From assembly GCA_015832175.1 (NCBI GenBank), contig WJXW01000002.1:248001-312000 (forward strand): a DNA stretch of 64,000 nucleotides, written 5' to 3'. This DNA is from Paraphaeosphaeria minitans (taxonomy: Eukaryota > Ascomycota > Dothideomycetes > Pleosporales > Didymosphaeriaceae). Of the stretch, positions 1 through 11,029 are shown piece after piece; the stretch's first letter is position 1, and the number at the start of each line of letters is the position of its first letter. The position numbers and the translations under genes are program-made. The notes below the pieces were generated by a model, which saw only the letters and a program-made list of their open reading frames with translations, had not been told where the DNA came from and did not search any database.

Positions 1-2201
1 GTGACAGCCATGCCCGTTCCTGCAACCTTCTCCTGTCGCTCCCACAGGCTGGCCACGTCGAAGAAATCCCACACCTCGATGTCGATGTCGACCTGGCGAG
101 CAAGCGCATGTACTGACTTCCTGTACATCCTGTCTGGACGGAACATGACATCGGTATGCATGTTGCCAAGGTGTAGTATACCCAAATTCTTGATGCCATT
201 GTAGCCTTGAGCAGCTTGCGTACGAGCGTTTTCTTCGCATAAACGTACGCTTTCCGTGATCTCATGCAGCATCGAGTCACGAATGTCTTCCGCATACTGA
301 TAAGCAGACAGCAGACCTGGGTATTCGATGCCAAGATCTTGCTCTCCCACCTTGGCTATGCAATCGTTGAGCGTGTCTCGAGTATGTCCGTAAACCTCTG
401 AGGTTGTGTCTTCGACCAGTCGATCCACGGCCTCTCCAGCCTCTGTTCGCGATTTTTTGGATTCTTCAAACTCTGGCTCCAGTGCATCCAGCTCTTTCTT
501 CACTCGCTCAAGTTCTGACTGGGCAACGTCCCGGTTCACAGTGGCCAGGCTGTGGACGTCACCAAGGACGTTCAGCAGATATGTCTTCGCAGGCGCCAAC
601 TTCGACCGAGCTCGCTTCTCGAGAACGAAACGTCGTAAAGAAGTCTCCAGATCGCCGAAATCCCTCTCTTTCTCGGGTTCTTTCCCTTTGCCTTTGTCTG
701 ATGGGTCATCGTCACCATCATCGTCGGGAGAATGAGCCATTGGAATAGCGTTGCTGGACACGAAATGTACAAGTTCGCTGGATTCCTTGAATGTTGCGGG
801 ACTCAGACCATGGACCTGCTTAAGAATCATCTCTTTGCACCGCTGCTGGTCGCGAATGACATCAAATCCATTGACGACCATGAAAATGTAGGCCTTCTCG
901 CGGGCGGCGGTGAAGATGAAGTTCTTGGCCGACTCGGTGAAATGGTTGGCGGCGGAAACAACGAATACTACTACATCGATCTCCTCTTGTCGAGCAAAAA
1001 CCGCGGTGGTCTTGACAGAGTCTGAGTTGAGACCAGGCGCATCGATGAGTGCGATGTCGACCACCCCGTTATTCAGCAATGACTCGTCCACGGAGCGGAT
1101 GTCTTGAACGTAGACCTTGCACTGTGAGAATCGTTCGTTGTCTATGACAATCTTCTCTAGGTCGGAGAGCGCAAACACGGCATAGGTGCTTTCGTCGTGA
1201 CGATTGTACACGGAGCCTTGAGGCACAGCATGGACTTCTTCAATGCCGCCATTCTCTCGGAAATCCAAAACCTCGCAGAAAATGCTCGTACATGGTTGTT
1301 GGTCTTCCGGCAGGACCTTCCTCCGAAGTAGCGCGTTGCAAAAGGTTGACTTTCCTGCGTTGAGATCACCAGTGACGAGAACCTTGCTCGAAGTGTCCTC
1401 AATCCTCTCTTTTATAGCATACAAGTGCCGAACACTCTGCTGTATCTGGCCGTCGAGCAAGGATGCGATTGATCCTTTCTCCAACGAGTGCACGAGATCT
1501 GTCTGTGTCCGTCCGCCCATGCGAAGCTCCAGCTTCAGCACAGAGAAATCGTGTGCAAGCTGTGGTGTGATGAGGCGGGGCTCAGGCTTCTGTTCTCTCT
1601 CCGCGGCAGCACTGGACTCTGCCTCAAAGTCGGACCCTAATGAGGTGCCTGCACGACGCGGAGCTCGCGGACGGTCGGGAGATCGGGGTGGCTGGAAGTC
1701 GCCTATCGCAGACTGGGTGTGTGCCAGGCCAGGCCTGGATTGCGACCGGACGTGGTCAGCCTGCTTTGACTCGGCGGGTATGGTAGGGTAATGTGCAGGC
1801 CATTTCAGGTTCTCTTCTTGAAAGCCCTTCAGGATATCGATGGTCCCATGTATAGCCCGGCCAAGTGCATTCTTGTTCTGGTTGTAGCGCAGCTGCAACA
1901 CATGGCTACGCTGCCTGTCCTGCTCGGAGGATGCGGTGCTGCTGCCGGGGATGGGTGTGGGTGGCGCGCTCGGTCTGTCTTCGCCAATGCCTCCGTGCCA
2001 GCGACCAGCTTCTCCGTCCGCCATGCTGCCACCATAGCCCGAGTCTTGATCGAGTATTGAGATCAAGCGCGCAGCCGCCTCGGGGGTCGACCCAGACCCC
2101 ACCGTCATGTAGTCCGGAGGCGTGCCATTATCGCGACCGCCACTGGAGGATGACGATTCCCCAGGGGTCGAGAAGTTTTCGGGTTGCTTATCAGGATTCA
2201 T
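1..2201 (-). CDS. fzo1: Mitofusin Fzo1, outer-membrane fusion GTPase (N-terminal part)
   Basis: Dynamin-like GTPase that tethers and fuses mitochondrial outer membranes. The frame is open from an ATG at 2201 down to base 1 (about 733 residues) with no intron needed; the gene runs off the left edge. A Ser/Gly-rich disordered N-terminus is followed by a helical stretch and then the GTPase domain. The P-loop GDLNAGKST starts near residue 278 (bases 1346-1370), with switch sequence QPCTSIFCEV after it and the G3 motif ALIDAPGLNSD near residue 385. A long heptad-like segment (residues about 560-620) follows. The transmembrane hairpin and C-terminal heptad repeat expected of the family (about 850-900 residues) would lie outside the window. 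An acidic/Lys linker (DDDGDDDPSDKGKGKEPEKE) interrupts the GTPase-to-helical region. It is divergent from vps2, sharing a 446-base spacer. The family call is confident because GTPase motifs and fungal Fzo1-like architecture agree. Confidence 0.9.
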   Translation of the reverse strand, partial: MNPDKQPENFSTPGESSSSSGGRDNGTPPDYMTVGSGSTPEAAARLISILDQDSGYGGSMADGEAGRWHGGIGEDRPSAPPTPIPGSSTASSEQDRQRSHVLQLRYNQNKNALGRAIHGTIDILKGFQEENLKWPAHYPTIPAESKQADHVRSQSRPGLAHTQSAIGDFQPPRSPDRPRAPRRAGTSLGSDFEAESSAAAEREQKPEPRLITPQLAHDFSVLKLELRMGGRTQTDLVHSLEKGSIASLLDGQIQQSVRHLYAIKERIEDTSSKVLVTGDLNAGKSTFCNALLRRKVLPEDQQPCTSIFCEVLDFRENGGIEEVHAVPQGSVYNRHDESTYAVFALSDLEKIVIDNERFSQCKVYVQDIRSVDESLLNNGVVDIALIDAPGLNSDSVKTTAVFARQEEIDVVVFVVSAANHFTESAKNFIFTAAREKAYIFMVVNGFDVIRDQQRCKEMILKQVHGLSPATFKESSELVHFVSSNAIPMAHSPDDDGDDDPSDKGKGKEPEKERDFGDLETSLRRFVLEKRARSKLAPAKTYLLNVLGDVHSLATVNRDVAQSELERVKKELDALEPEFEESKKSRTEAGEAVDRLVEDTTSEVYGHTRDTLNDCIAKVGEQDLGIEYPGLLSAYQYAEDIRDSMLHEITESVRLCEENARTQAAQGYNGIKNLGILHLGNMHTDVMFRPDRMYRKSVHALARQVDIDIEVWDFFDVASLWERQEKVAGTGMAV

Positions 2202-2647
2202 GGGGATTATGTGGTGTGGAGACTTGGGAAAGCTGGGACCATTTCGCAATTATCGAGTTTTCGGGTCGAGGGTGCAACTCTGGTGAGGATGAGGAATGTT
2301 GTAACGCCATGGGAAGCGGGAGGCCAAATCTTTCGGCGCGCCAAGCGCACGTGAAACAAGCATTCATGCTCCTTGCACTTCAACCCACTGTTTTCCCTAC
2401 GTCAGACAAATTAAGCGGCCATGCGAACCCTCCCAAGCCAACTGTCGACCCACTGTCGGCTGTCCCCTATCGTTTTAGTTTGCACGGAAACTAGTTGCCC
2501 AAGTGAGGTAGACTTGCAGTACCAAGGTCGCCGCTGCCGAAGCTTGGGCCGACCGCCGACGTAACAGGCACCATCTCGAACACAACGCCCGCCGCAACTC
2601 GGTTGAAAACACCATATAACTTCTGCGGTCTTGCACTAGTGCTAACT
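2202..2647. other. Divergent intergenic region fzo1 / vps2
   Basis: 446 bases between two start codons on opposite strands, so it must hold both promoters. I see no gene and no notable repeat in it. Confidence 0.5.
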
Positions 2648-3563
2648 ATGAACGTAGGTACTTTTATACACCCGCATTACAAGCTGCTGACAACCCCATA
2701 GATCGTGGAATGGGCCTTTGGCAAGCGCATGACGCCCGCCGAGCGTCTGCGCAAGCACCAGCGCGCCCTCGAGAAGACGCAACGAGAGCTCGACCGCGAA
2801 CGCGTGAAGCTAGAGAACCAATCGAAGAAGCTGGAAAATGATATCAAGAAGAGCGCAAAGGCCGGGCAAATGAACGTGGTCAAGATACAGGCAAAGGACC
2901 TCGTGCGGACCAGGAGGTGCGTCAACACGTTGTTCATGTGGGCTTGGTGCTGATACAGCTACAAGATACATCCAGAAGTTCTACCAGATGCGCACTCAGC
3001 TTCAGGCAATTTCGTTGCGGATACAGGTGAGCGGCTGGATACTGCTGAAGTCATTGTCATTGACTCTCGATAGACGGTCCGTAGCAACGAGCAGATGATG
3101 CAGTCGATGAAGGGAGCCACAAGTAAGCACTTTTTTTTTGTTCTCGAATCGAATCTGCTTGCTGACAATGTGCAGAAATACTCGGAACCATGAACCGGCA
3201 GATGAACCTCCCAGCACTTCAGCGCATCGCCATGGAGTTTGAGAAGGAGAACGACATGATGGACCAGCGGCAAGAGATGATGGACGATGCCGTCGACGAT
3301 GCCATGGGCGTAGAGGATGAGGAGGAGAGCGATGATGTGGTCAACCAGGTCATGGACGAGCTGGGCATCGATCTCGGTCAGGCTGTGAGTGTGACCCACA
3401 TCTGCACTGATTCTTGATACTAACGGATTTGTAGCTTGGAGAGACTCCAACCGACATCCAAAAGTCTGCAGTGGCGGACAAACGCGTAGCACAGGCCGTT
3501 GGCGGTGGTGCGGATCCTGGTGACGATGACCTGCAAGCTCGGCTGGACAGCTTGAGACGGTAA
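2648..3563 (+). CDS. vps2: ESCRT-III subunit Vps2/Did4 (CHMP2)
   Basis: Small charged helical protein of the ESCRT-III polymer, which drives membrane scission at endosomes and is disassembled by Vps4. My model has six exons: 2648-2653, 2702-2916, 2966-3026, 3074-3122, 3176-3384 and 3435-3563, giving 222 residues, the normal size for the family. The first coding exon is only 6 nt (Met-Asn), followed by a 48-base intron with GTAGGT donor. The protein then reads IVEWAFGKRMTPAERLRKHQ, a hallmark of Vps2. The basic N-terminal helices carry KTQRELDRER and QAKDLVRTRRYIQKFY. The acidic C-terminal half has NRQMNLPALQRIAMEFEKEN and QRQEMMDDAVDDAMG. The C-terminus DDLQARLDSLRR matches the MIT-interacting motif that binds Vps4. 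All splice junctions keep phase. Confidence 0.93.
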
Positions 3564-4752
3564 AGATGCTACACATTTCATGACGGTGCGACGGCGTTGC
3601 GGGGCGGAAGGGCATATCATTTGGTGGCAGTGTGGGAGTTCTGGGTGGGCAGCTTCGTGCATGATGGACAGTTTATGACGGGTTTATTCATCGCGTTCTA
3701 CATGAAATCGTCACTCTGTACAGTGGATGGGAGAGGCAATCCAGTTGAGCTGACTATGCCCGGGGCATACAATCACAAAAACACATGGCACGCTTTGAAA
3801 ATACATGGCTGTGTTTGCAACTTCTGCCCCACTATAGGGACCTACCCATCCACTTGGTCAAGATCTTGTCGATCACTCATCAAGCGCATTCCTGATCCAA
3901 GAATAGCCTCTCCTCCGAGTGCAGAACACTGGAGAACAGGACCTGTTCACTTGTCAAAGAAAGTGAGGACAAGCTGTGACAAGCCGGCTGGTCGCGGCCC
4001 AAGCGGCGGTGGCTGAGCCACGTCGAGGCGGGATGTTTGTGCAATCAAGCGGGGGAACTGGTGGTGAGGTAGGGCTGCTAGATACCTACAAGCTGCATCC
4101 CCGCACTTGAGAAAGCAAGCCGCGTGCGTTGGACGGGCGAACATGATCGTTGACACAGTGTACGTCGGCCCTAGATAGACTGCAGGCCCAGCCCAAGTTG
4201 CGTTGCCCGGTCTTGTTTGCGCCTCTGGCTTTCCGCATTGCAAACGCACGCCGATTCCCACGAAGCCGTTCCCCGACGTCATTCGCTCTAGCCCAGCGCC
4301 TAAGGTGAGCTGCGTCTTTCACCACTTCGCCTACCATTTGCTCCCTTCTACCCTCCCCTGCCCAACCTACCCGCCCTCATATCACTACCACGCCCCCTAC
4401 CTCGTGCACGCTACATCGCACGAAGTTCCTATCTCCGGTACGTTTGCGACTCGGACAGGCCGGCAACCGTAAGCCGCTCCGCGCAGCAAGCGGCCGAACG
4501 TGCCCGCCCCCTCCTCATGCATCTGCCCGCTTGTAGTCACTTCTGCGCAGCTATGCTAATACATGGACTGCGTGCAGCACCTGACGTCACTACACACGAA
4601 GCGCCGTCCCTCTGCTTGTCGCAGTCGCAGTCGCAGTCGCAGCCGCACCCGTAGCCCTACCCCGCGCAACGAGCGAGCGTCTTCGCGAACCCCTCAAGCT
4701 GGCTGGAAATAAGCGTCGGAGTTACTCCAACTCGGGAGGATTTTTGAACAGA
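3564..4752. other. Intergenic region vps2 to ptc1
   Basis: About 1.2 kb without a convincing gene; the open frames lack domain or codon signal. The right part (4300-4740) is pyrimidine-rich, as in fungal promoters and leaders, and includes a short GTCGCA tandem tract at 4618-4646. Confidence 0.5.
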
Positions 4753-6442
4753 ATGTTTGGATCATCGCCTGGCAAAGAGGATGAGGCTACAATAGACATC
4801 TCTGCGGGCTCGGACGCACCCAGGGCTTCGACTTCCACCGATGCCGAGAAGCGCCACAGCAATGCGCAACCTGTAGAGCGCAAAGTCAGCGAACCCAGCG
4901 CCATCTCCGAAAAGAAGCGGAGGAGTAGCACCGCGTCACGTGCACGAGACATGTTCTCGAGTGCAAAACAGTCCCTCCACCTTGGATCGTCGCCTACATC
5001 TGGCACCGGTGCCGTGGAGAAGACCGTGCAAACACCTATGCAGAAGCTCGGAAAGGTCGACCCTGCGCTTAGCGTGCCCCAGGGCTCGTTGAACAACTCG
5101 GCCGGCGAATCGCATCCGGGACCGCACTCCACGTTCCGCGTGGGTGTGACCGAGGATAAGAACAAGAAATGCAGGAGGACCATGGAGGATACGCATGCGT
5201 ACCTGTACAACTTCCTCAGCACGCCAGCCCCAGGCTACAACCCGGAGAAGAGCCGCGGCTCTCTTTCAGATGGGTCCAGCTCTACAGACCAACAGGTTGT
5301 GGAGACTGACAATGGATATTTCGCCATCTTCGACGGACACGCCGGAACCTTCGCCGCAGACTGGTGCGGCAAAAAATTACATCTACTGCTTGAAGAGACG
5401 ATTCGAAGAAATCCGAACACGCCTATACCGGAGCTTCTAGACCAGACTTTCACGCTTGTGGACCAGCAACTGGAGAAGCTGCCCTTGAAGAACAGCGGGT
5501 GCACTGCCGTGATAGCAGTGCTGAGATGGGAGGACCGCGTGCCGAATCAGGCTTCGTCTACCGGGTCCACCTTGTTCTCAGCTGCAGCTGTTAAGGATGT
5601 AACCGAGGCGGGTGACAAGCAATCAGAGTCGACCAGTACCGCTGCATCCATTTCGACAACAGAAGGTGCCCAAGAGCACCCGATAGAAGCCAAGTTGCGG
5701 AACGACGCCAGCCGCCAGAGAGTTCTCTACACGGCCAATGTAGGCGACGCCAGAATAGTGCTGTGTCGCAACGGAAGGGCTCTTCGATTGTCGTACGATC
5801 ACAAGGGCAGCGACGACAACGAAGGCCGCCGTGTTGCCAGTGCTGGTGGTCTGATACTCAACAACCGCGTCAATGGGGTTCTGGCGGTCACGCGAGCACT
5901 GGGCGATGCATACATGAAGGATCTGGTGACTGGACACCCTTACACCACAGAGACGGTGATTCAGCCCGACCAGGACGAGTTCCTGATCCTCGCTTGCGAT
6001 GGAGTAAGTTTTAGTGTACCTGGGGTATATCATGACTGACAATGAATAGCTCTGGGATGTGTGCTCGGACCAAGAGGCTGTCGACCTCGTCCGCGGTGTT
6101 CACGACCCACAGGTGGCGTCCAAAACCTTGGTAGAACACGCGCTTGCCAGATTCTCCACGGACAATCTCTCATGCATGGTCGTTCGCTTCGACAACAAGG
6201 CCCTGAAACAGCGCAAGACGGAGGCTCAGCTGGGCGTGGATAGAGACGCGCCTGGCGCGAAGCCAGGTATCAGCGAAGCCGATGCTATAGTGGCGCAAGC
6301 TAAAAAGGAAGTAGGAGAGCCCGACGTGCCGGTTGAGAGTGTGGCCGAGGAGATAATCCACGAGGAGGAAGCCGGACAGGAGGAGAATGGCCCGGAACTG
6401 AACGCAGACGCGGTGAAGGCTGCGCGGAAAGCCGCTGGATGA
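4753..6442 (+). CDS. ptc1: PP2C-family Ser/Thr phosphatase, Ptc1 type
   Basis: Metal-dependent protein phosphatase; yeast Ptc1 dampens MAP kinase (HOG and cell wall) signalling. There are two exons, 4753-6003 and 6050-6442, with a 46-base intron (GTAAGT...AATAG) inside the DGLWDV motif, giving 547 residues. The ATG at 4753 is chosen because the frame upstream only has a TTG. The first 140 residues are Ser-rich and probably disordered, absent from yeast Ptc1 (281 residues). The catalytic part shows [14 protein letters not shown], the metal-binding [61 protein letters not shown] and [12 protein letters not shown], then a divergent [10 protein letters not shown] in place of the usual DNVTVMVV. 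A second acidic, Glu-rich tail of about 80 residues follows. A low-complexity insertion lies between LRWE and the TANVGDAR strand. Confidence 0.9.
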
Positions 6443-6955
6443 CGAACCAGATGCAGGCTGCGAGGGCGTGTACGTTAAGACGACGATGGGGAAGCCTGCC
6501 GTCTTGAGGAGAAGAGGCAGGTGGTTCTCGCGAGCAGTGGGTGGCAGGCAGCGGACATGCTTTGGGTTGCAGGTTGGGTTGTCGCTGCGGTTTCCTTTCA
6601 ATGCGTCGAATGGCTGCACGTCGTTAGCTGTACCATGTAGCCTGGCATCCGTTGCCAGGAAACTTAGCAGTTCGGATGCGAGTTGAGAGTGCACTCGGTG
6701 TGTCTTCACAAGGCCCATGCAGACAGCATTCGAGGGCGTGTTGGAGTGTAGACAGATCCGAGGAGCCCCGCGCTAAGAAGGTCAAGGCCCGACGTTGCAG
6801 CCGCGCGGGACATGAAGTAGAAATACCTAGTCCAACACTACCAGCGCACAACTCTGCCTGACCCGCTATTCGGCTCGCGCAGTTCCTTGCAGCTTCTCCA
6901 CGCCTGCCTCACCTCTCCTCCATGCGGCCCCGTCCACGGGAGCTCCGGAGTCACG
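6443..6955. other. Intergenic region ptc1 to snf4
   Basis: 513 bases between two genes on the same strand, holding the 3' end of ptc1 and the snf4 promoter. I see no gene in it. Confidence 0.4.
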
Positions 6956-7947
6956 ATGTCTGGTGCAGACACGGCAGACTCAGTTGCCGCCAATGACGTG
7001 CTGCAACCCCACGAACGGCCAACCTTCGTCACGCCGCGCGACTTCCTCGAGCAAGGCCGCCCCATCCTGCCGCCGCGAGCGCTGACTGCCGTGGACAAGG
7101 AGCAGCTGGACGGTCTGGTACGCGTGCCGCCATCGCTGGTGCTGGCCTGGGCTAATTGCGAGACAGAGGATCATCCGCGCCTTTCTCAAGGTGCGGACGA
7201 GCTACGACGTGCTGCCGCTCAGCTACCGCTTGATCATCTTCGACACGGCGCTGCTCGTCAAGAAGAGCCTAAACATCCTCATACAGAATGGTGGGCAGCA
7301 CCGCACCCGTCCAACGAGCCCACCACCTGGCTAACCCCACCACCAGGCATCGTTTCGGCCCCGCTGTGGGATTCCAAGACGTCGACCTTCGCCGGCCTGC
7401 TCACCACCTCCGACTACCTCAACGTGATCCAGTACTACTGGCAGAACCCTGACGCCCTCGCCAGAGTCGACCAGTTCCGCCTCAACAGCCTGCGCGGTAA
7501 GCCCCCCGCCTGCACTCCCAACCGCAAGGACTGAGCCCTCCAGACATCGAGAAATCCCTCGGCGTCACCCCCATAGAAACCGTCTCCATCCACCCCGAAC
7601 GCCCGCTCTACGAAGCATGCCGCAAGATGCTCGAAGCCCGCGCCCGCCGCATCCCCATCGTCGACATGGATGACGAAACCCGCCGCACCACCGTCGTCAG
7701 CGTCATCACGCAGTACCGTCTGCTCAAGTTCGTGGCTGTCAACGTCAAGGAGACGCAGAAGCTGCGGAAGCCGCTGAAGGAGCTGATGAAGGTCGGGACC
7801 TACGATAACCTGGCGACCGCGTACATGGACACGCCCGTCATGGACGTCATACACATGCTGGTGAAGAAGAGCATCTCGAGCGTGCCCATCATCGACAAGC
7901 AAGGTACACGCCCTCTCCCTCTGCTACATTCACTCTTATCAACCAAC

Positions 7948-8003
<56 letters not shown>

Positions 8004-8389
8004 GAATAAACAAAAAAAGAGAAAAATCTAACCCGGCTAGGCACCGTCCTCAACGTCTTCGAGTCCGTCGACGTCATCACTCTCATCAAAGGCGGCGTCT
8101 ACGACGACCTCAACCTCACCGTCGGCGACGCCCTGCTCAAGCGCTCAGACGTACTTCCTCCCCCTCCCACGCCATCCCGCACCTCGTCCGCCTGGCTGAC
8201 GCAAAACAGGACTTTCCCGGCATCTACACGTGCTCGATGCAGGACCAGCTGAGCACCATCTACGACACGATCCGCCGCAGCCGCGTGCACCGCTTCATCG
8301 TCATCGACGAGGACAACAAGCTCAAGGGCGTGCTGACGCTGAGCGACATCCTCGAGTACACGCTGCTGGAGGGCGAGGAGGACGAGTAG
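6956..8389 (+). CDS. snf4: AMPK/SNF1 complex gamma subunit Snf4
   Basis: Nucleotide-sensing gamma subunit of the SNF1 (AMP-activated) kinase that controls glucose derepression and energy stress. I model six exons: 6956-7117, 7167-7290, 7347-7496, 7544-7903, 8041-8150 and 8210-8389, for 361 residues; all phases agree. After a 50-residue leader the protein runs through four CBS repeats. Landmarks are [120 protein letters not shown] and the final [20 protein letters not shown] then SDILEYTL. Introns are 46-60 bases except the fourth (137 bases), which is inflated by a tetranucleotide repeat. The C-terminus is acidic (EGEEDE). Confidence 0.93.
7940..8006 (+). repeat. Tetranucleotide microsatellite (AACC/AATC)n in snf4 intron 4
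   Basis: AACC units pass into about 14 perfect AATC units. The whole tract lies inside the 137-base intron 7904-8040, whose GTACAC donor and CTAACCCGGCTAG 3' end flank it. Confidence 0.95.
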
Positions 8390-8797
8390 GACGAGTAGAC
8401 GGGCGTGCGGTCCGAGGTCGGGTTCTGGACCGCGACTTCTCGGCCGTGAGGTCGCCGTCCTTGCACGTGCGAGAGCGGTCGGGCGTGACGAGCGCAAGGA
8501 CCAGGACCACGCAGGCACGGGCGCTTGGCAAAGAGCAAGCGCGGGGCACATGATTTCTCGGGCTCCCCCCACCCCCTCTGCGACGAGAGGACACGAGGCG
8601 GGTTTTTCCTTTTGACGTCGGCCCCGGTCATAGACCCCACGGCATAAACAGAGGGCGCGAGGATGCATGTATGGATGGTGCAATGCAATGCAATGCCATT
8701 GCCATTACCACAGTTCCGTTCCAAGCCAATACACGTTAGTTACGCACTGTAGGAAGCGCTGAGAAAGGACGTGGAGGCAAGGTCCGCACGCGACCCG

Positions 8798-8880
8798 TTC
8801 TTCTTATTCTTCTTCTTATCCTTCTTCTGCTTCTTCCTCTTATTCTGCTTCTTCGTCTTCTTCTTCTTCTTCTTCATCAA
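8798..8880 (+). repeat. Imperfect (TTC)n polypyrimidine tract
   Basis: About 80 bases made almost only of T and C with TTCTTC units, between two converging genes. An open frame over it encodes only Phe/Leu runs and is not a gene. Confidence 0.85.
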
Positions 8881-9057
8881 GTTCATTCATTATGCTGATT
8901 CCCGTCCCATCCCATCTCACCCCTCCCCCAATTGCTGGTCTCGTCCCGTCTAGGTGTCTTGGCATCAAATGACCAAACGGCCAATCCAATGCTGAAGTGG
9001 TATCTCCGCCGCCGCCCCGTCCTTTCGTTGCGCCATTGCCTTTCTAATTTCCATAAA

Positions 9058-9083
9058 AGGAGAGAGAGAGAGAGAGAGAGAGA
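9058..9083 (+). repeat. (GA)n microsatellite
   Basis: About 13 AG/GA units followed by AAAAGAG, in the 3' flank of the rhomboid gene. Confidence 0.95.
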
Positions 9084-9194
9084 AAAGAGCCCGGAAACTG
9101 GTTGGTGTTGCCATTACTCCGTTGTGACTGCGCGCCCGCTGTACGTTGGTCCGCGGAGCCAATGGTAGTCTACCTACATGGCCAGGGCGCTCGT

Positions 9195-11029
9195 CTACAG
9201 CAGCAATCTCACGGGCGCCGACGTAGCCGTGGGCTGGCTGGTCGCGAGCGTCGTGGGCTTGATGTTGCCGATGTCGCACCAGGTCGTGTTCCCCGTCTTA
9301 ACGGGCTGCGAGACTAGTCAGCACTTGGGCTCCACACGCGACTGCCGGGGGTTAACACAGAGCAGACTCACCAGACACGTCAAATGATGGCACCAACTGC
9401 ATCCATTGCGCCACTCGTAAAAGTTCCTCAGCAGCAGGATGAAGCCCACGAACACGACCACGAGCAGCGCGGCGCGGACAAGCCACCACGCCCACCAGAA
9501 CGGCTTGCGGCCCTTGAAGAAGCCCACCGGCTGCTTGACGAATTTCTGTAGGCCGGGCTCGGCGTGGGGATTCTGGTTCGCGGGCGCGTAGGGCGGCTCG
9601 TCGACGCCGATGCGCTGGCGGAGCGCCTGCGGGGAGTGCAGGATGCAGATGCCCAGCACAAAGCCCATCAGGAAGCCGCCGATGTGGCTGAAGTTGTCGA
9701 GGCCAGGGAGCAAGCCCAGGACGAAGGAGATTGCCATGTCGAGGAGGAGGAAGAGCAGGTCCTTCACGGGGGAGCGGCGGGTGCTCCAGTTGTAGAGTAG
9801 GTCGAGCATGACGAGGGCGAGGATGCCGAAGAGAGAGCCGGACGCGCCGACGCTGGATATGCCCTCAGCGGCGTAGTTGCCGCCCAGCACGAAGCCGAAT
9901 ATGCCGGCTGCGAAATACACGAGGGCGAAGCGCAGCGGCCCAATCTCCTTCTCCATGTCGCGGCCGAGCGTCAGTTGCAGCAGCATGTTGAAGCCAATGT
10001 GGATGATACCCGCGTGCAGGAAGATGGGCGTTATGAAGCGCCACCACTGGTCGGGCTCCTGGTCGGGCTTGGTCTTGCGGTCTTCCCATTGGAGGCCGAT
10101 GGGCTGGTCCGGCACGCCGCCCATGCCGCAGAGGTCGGAGAGGGAACAGATGGATTCGGAGGTTGTGGTGTTGGGGCAGGGCCAGAGGGAGATGTTGCTG
10201 TCGAGGACGGCTTCGACGTAGTGCATGCAGGGCTGGTAGCGGGCGCCCATGTTGATGAGGACGTAGGGCGAGGGGCCGATCATGATGTTGAAGGTGGGTT
10301 TGATCTGGATGGGGGTGCCGGTGAGGATGCCTGGGGGGTGTTAGCTGGCAGGGTCATGTTGCAGTGCTTGGAAATGGTCTGGGGATGTTCCCTTGGGCTT
10401 GGGAATGCTCTAAACATGTTCCCTTGAGCTTGGGAATGCTCTAAACATGTTCCCTTGGGCTTCGAGACGCTCTGAACATGTTCCCTCGGACTGCGAGAAA
10501 TCTTGCACGTACCATTTCTGATGAGCTCCCCTATGAATACACCGACCTGTATGGTGGTGAGCATGTAGACCACCCAGGTGACCTTCCCGCTGAACCAGCC
10601 CTTCTTCTTCGCCATCTTTTCTCGCGGCCTTCCCTCGGGGTCCATCTGATATACGCCCGCGGCAGCGGGATGTGTGCCCATGTTCCCGGGCTGCTGCAGC
10701 GGGATCGCGTTCTGGTCGGCAAACGGATCGTGCTGGCCGGCGGCAGGTGGCGAGTCGTAGCGGTTGTTGTAGGGATGCGACTGGTCGTTGCCGTGGTAGG
10801 CTGTGTCGCTGTATGCCGAGGAGATGCCGGTCTGGGTGTGTGCGAGGTGGGCGGTCGACGAGTAGTCGTGGTGGGGATTGTTGTCGTAGTGGTTCATGTC
10901 GTCAAAGGGCGATGTGGGGGGTGATATCGACTGCAGCGACTGGGCTGAGGGCATGTGTTGGGGAGGCTGTGGGCGTGAGGATGGGTTGTTGCCTCCTGGA
11001 AAGGGCGAGTAGTAGTCGTTGGCAGCCAT
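9195..11029 (-). CDS. Rhomboid-family intramembrane serine protease
   Basis: Polytopic membrane protease that cleaves substrates within the bilayer. Three exons on the minus strand, 10513-11029, 9372-10330 and 9195-9305, give 528 residues. The first 145 residues are cytosolic, rich in Pro, Ser, Asn and His, ending in EKMAKKKGWFSGKVTWVVYM at the first membrane segment. The rhomboid core shows WWRFITPIFLHAGIIHIGFN (loop and conserved WR/HxxxN region), the catalytic GASGSLFG (Ser336) and NFSHIGGFLMG (His388). A further helix near RAALLVVVFVGFILLL follows. The short last exon adds NTTWCDIGNIKPTTLAT, which I include because the acceptor (CTCGCAG) restores a Cys-containing tail. Start ATG 11029 (MAANDYYS) is preferred over an in-frame upstream one at 11260 in a low-quality leader. 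Both catalytic residues are present. Which Aspergillus paralogue (RbdA or RbdB type) it matches I cannot tell. Confidence 0.9.
10385..10497 (-). repeat. 31-bp intronic minisatellite, about 3.6 copies
   Basis: Units start at 10385, 10416, 10447 and 10478 (partial), each beginning ATGTTCCCTT. They lie inside intron 1 (10331-10512) of the rhomboid gene and end about 15 bases from the splice donor. Later copies carry point changes. Confidence 0.93.

Larger units (their letters stand above)
8390..9194. other. Convergent intergenic region snf4 / rhomboid gene
   Basis: 805 bases between two converging 3' ends. It contains a TTC-rich pyrimidine tract at about 8798-8880 and a (GA)n tract at 9058-9083. 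There is no gene. Confidence 0.5.
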
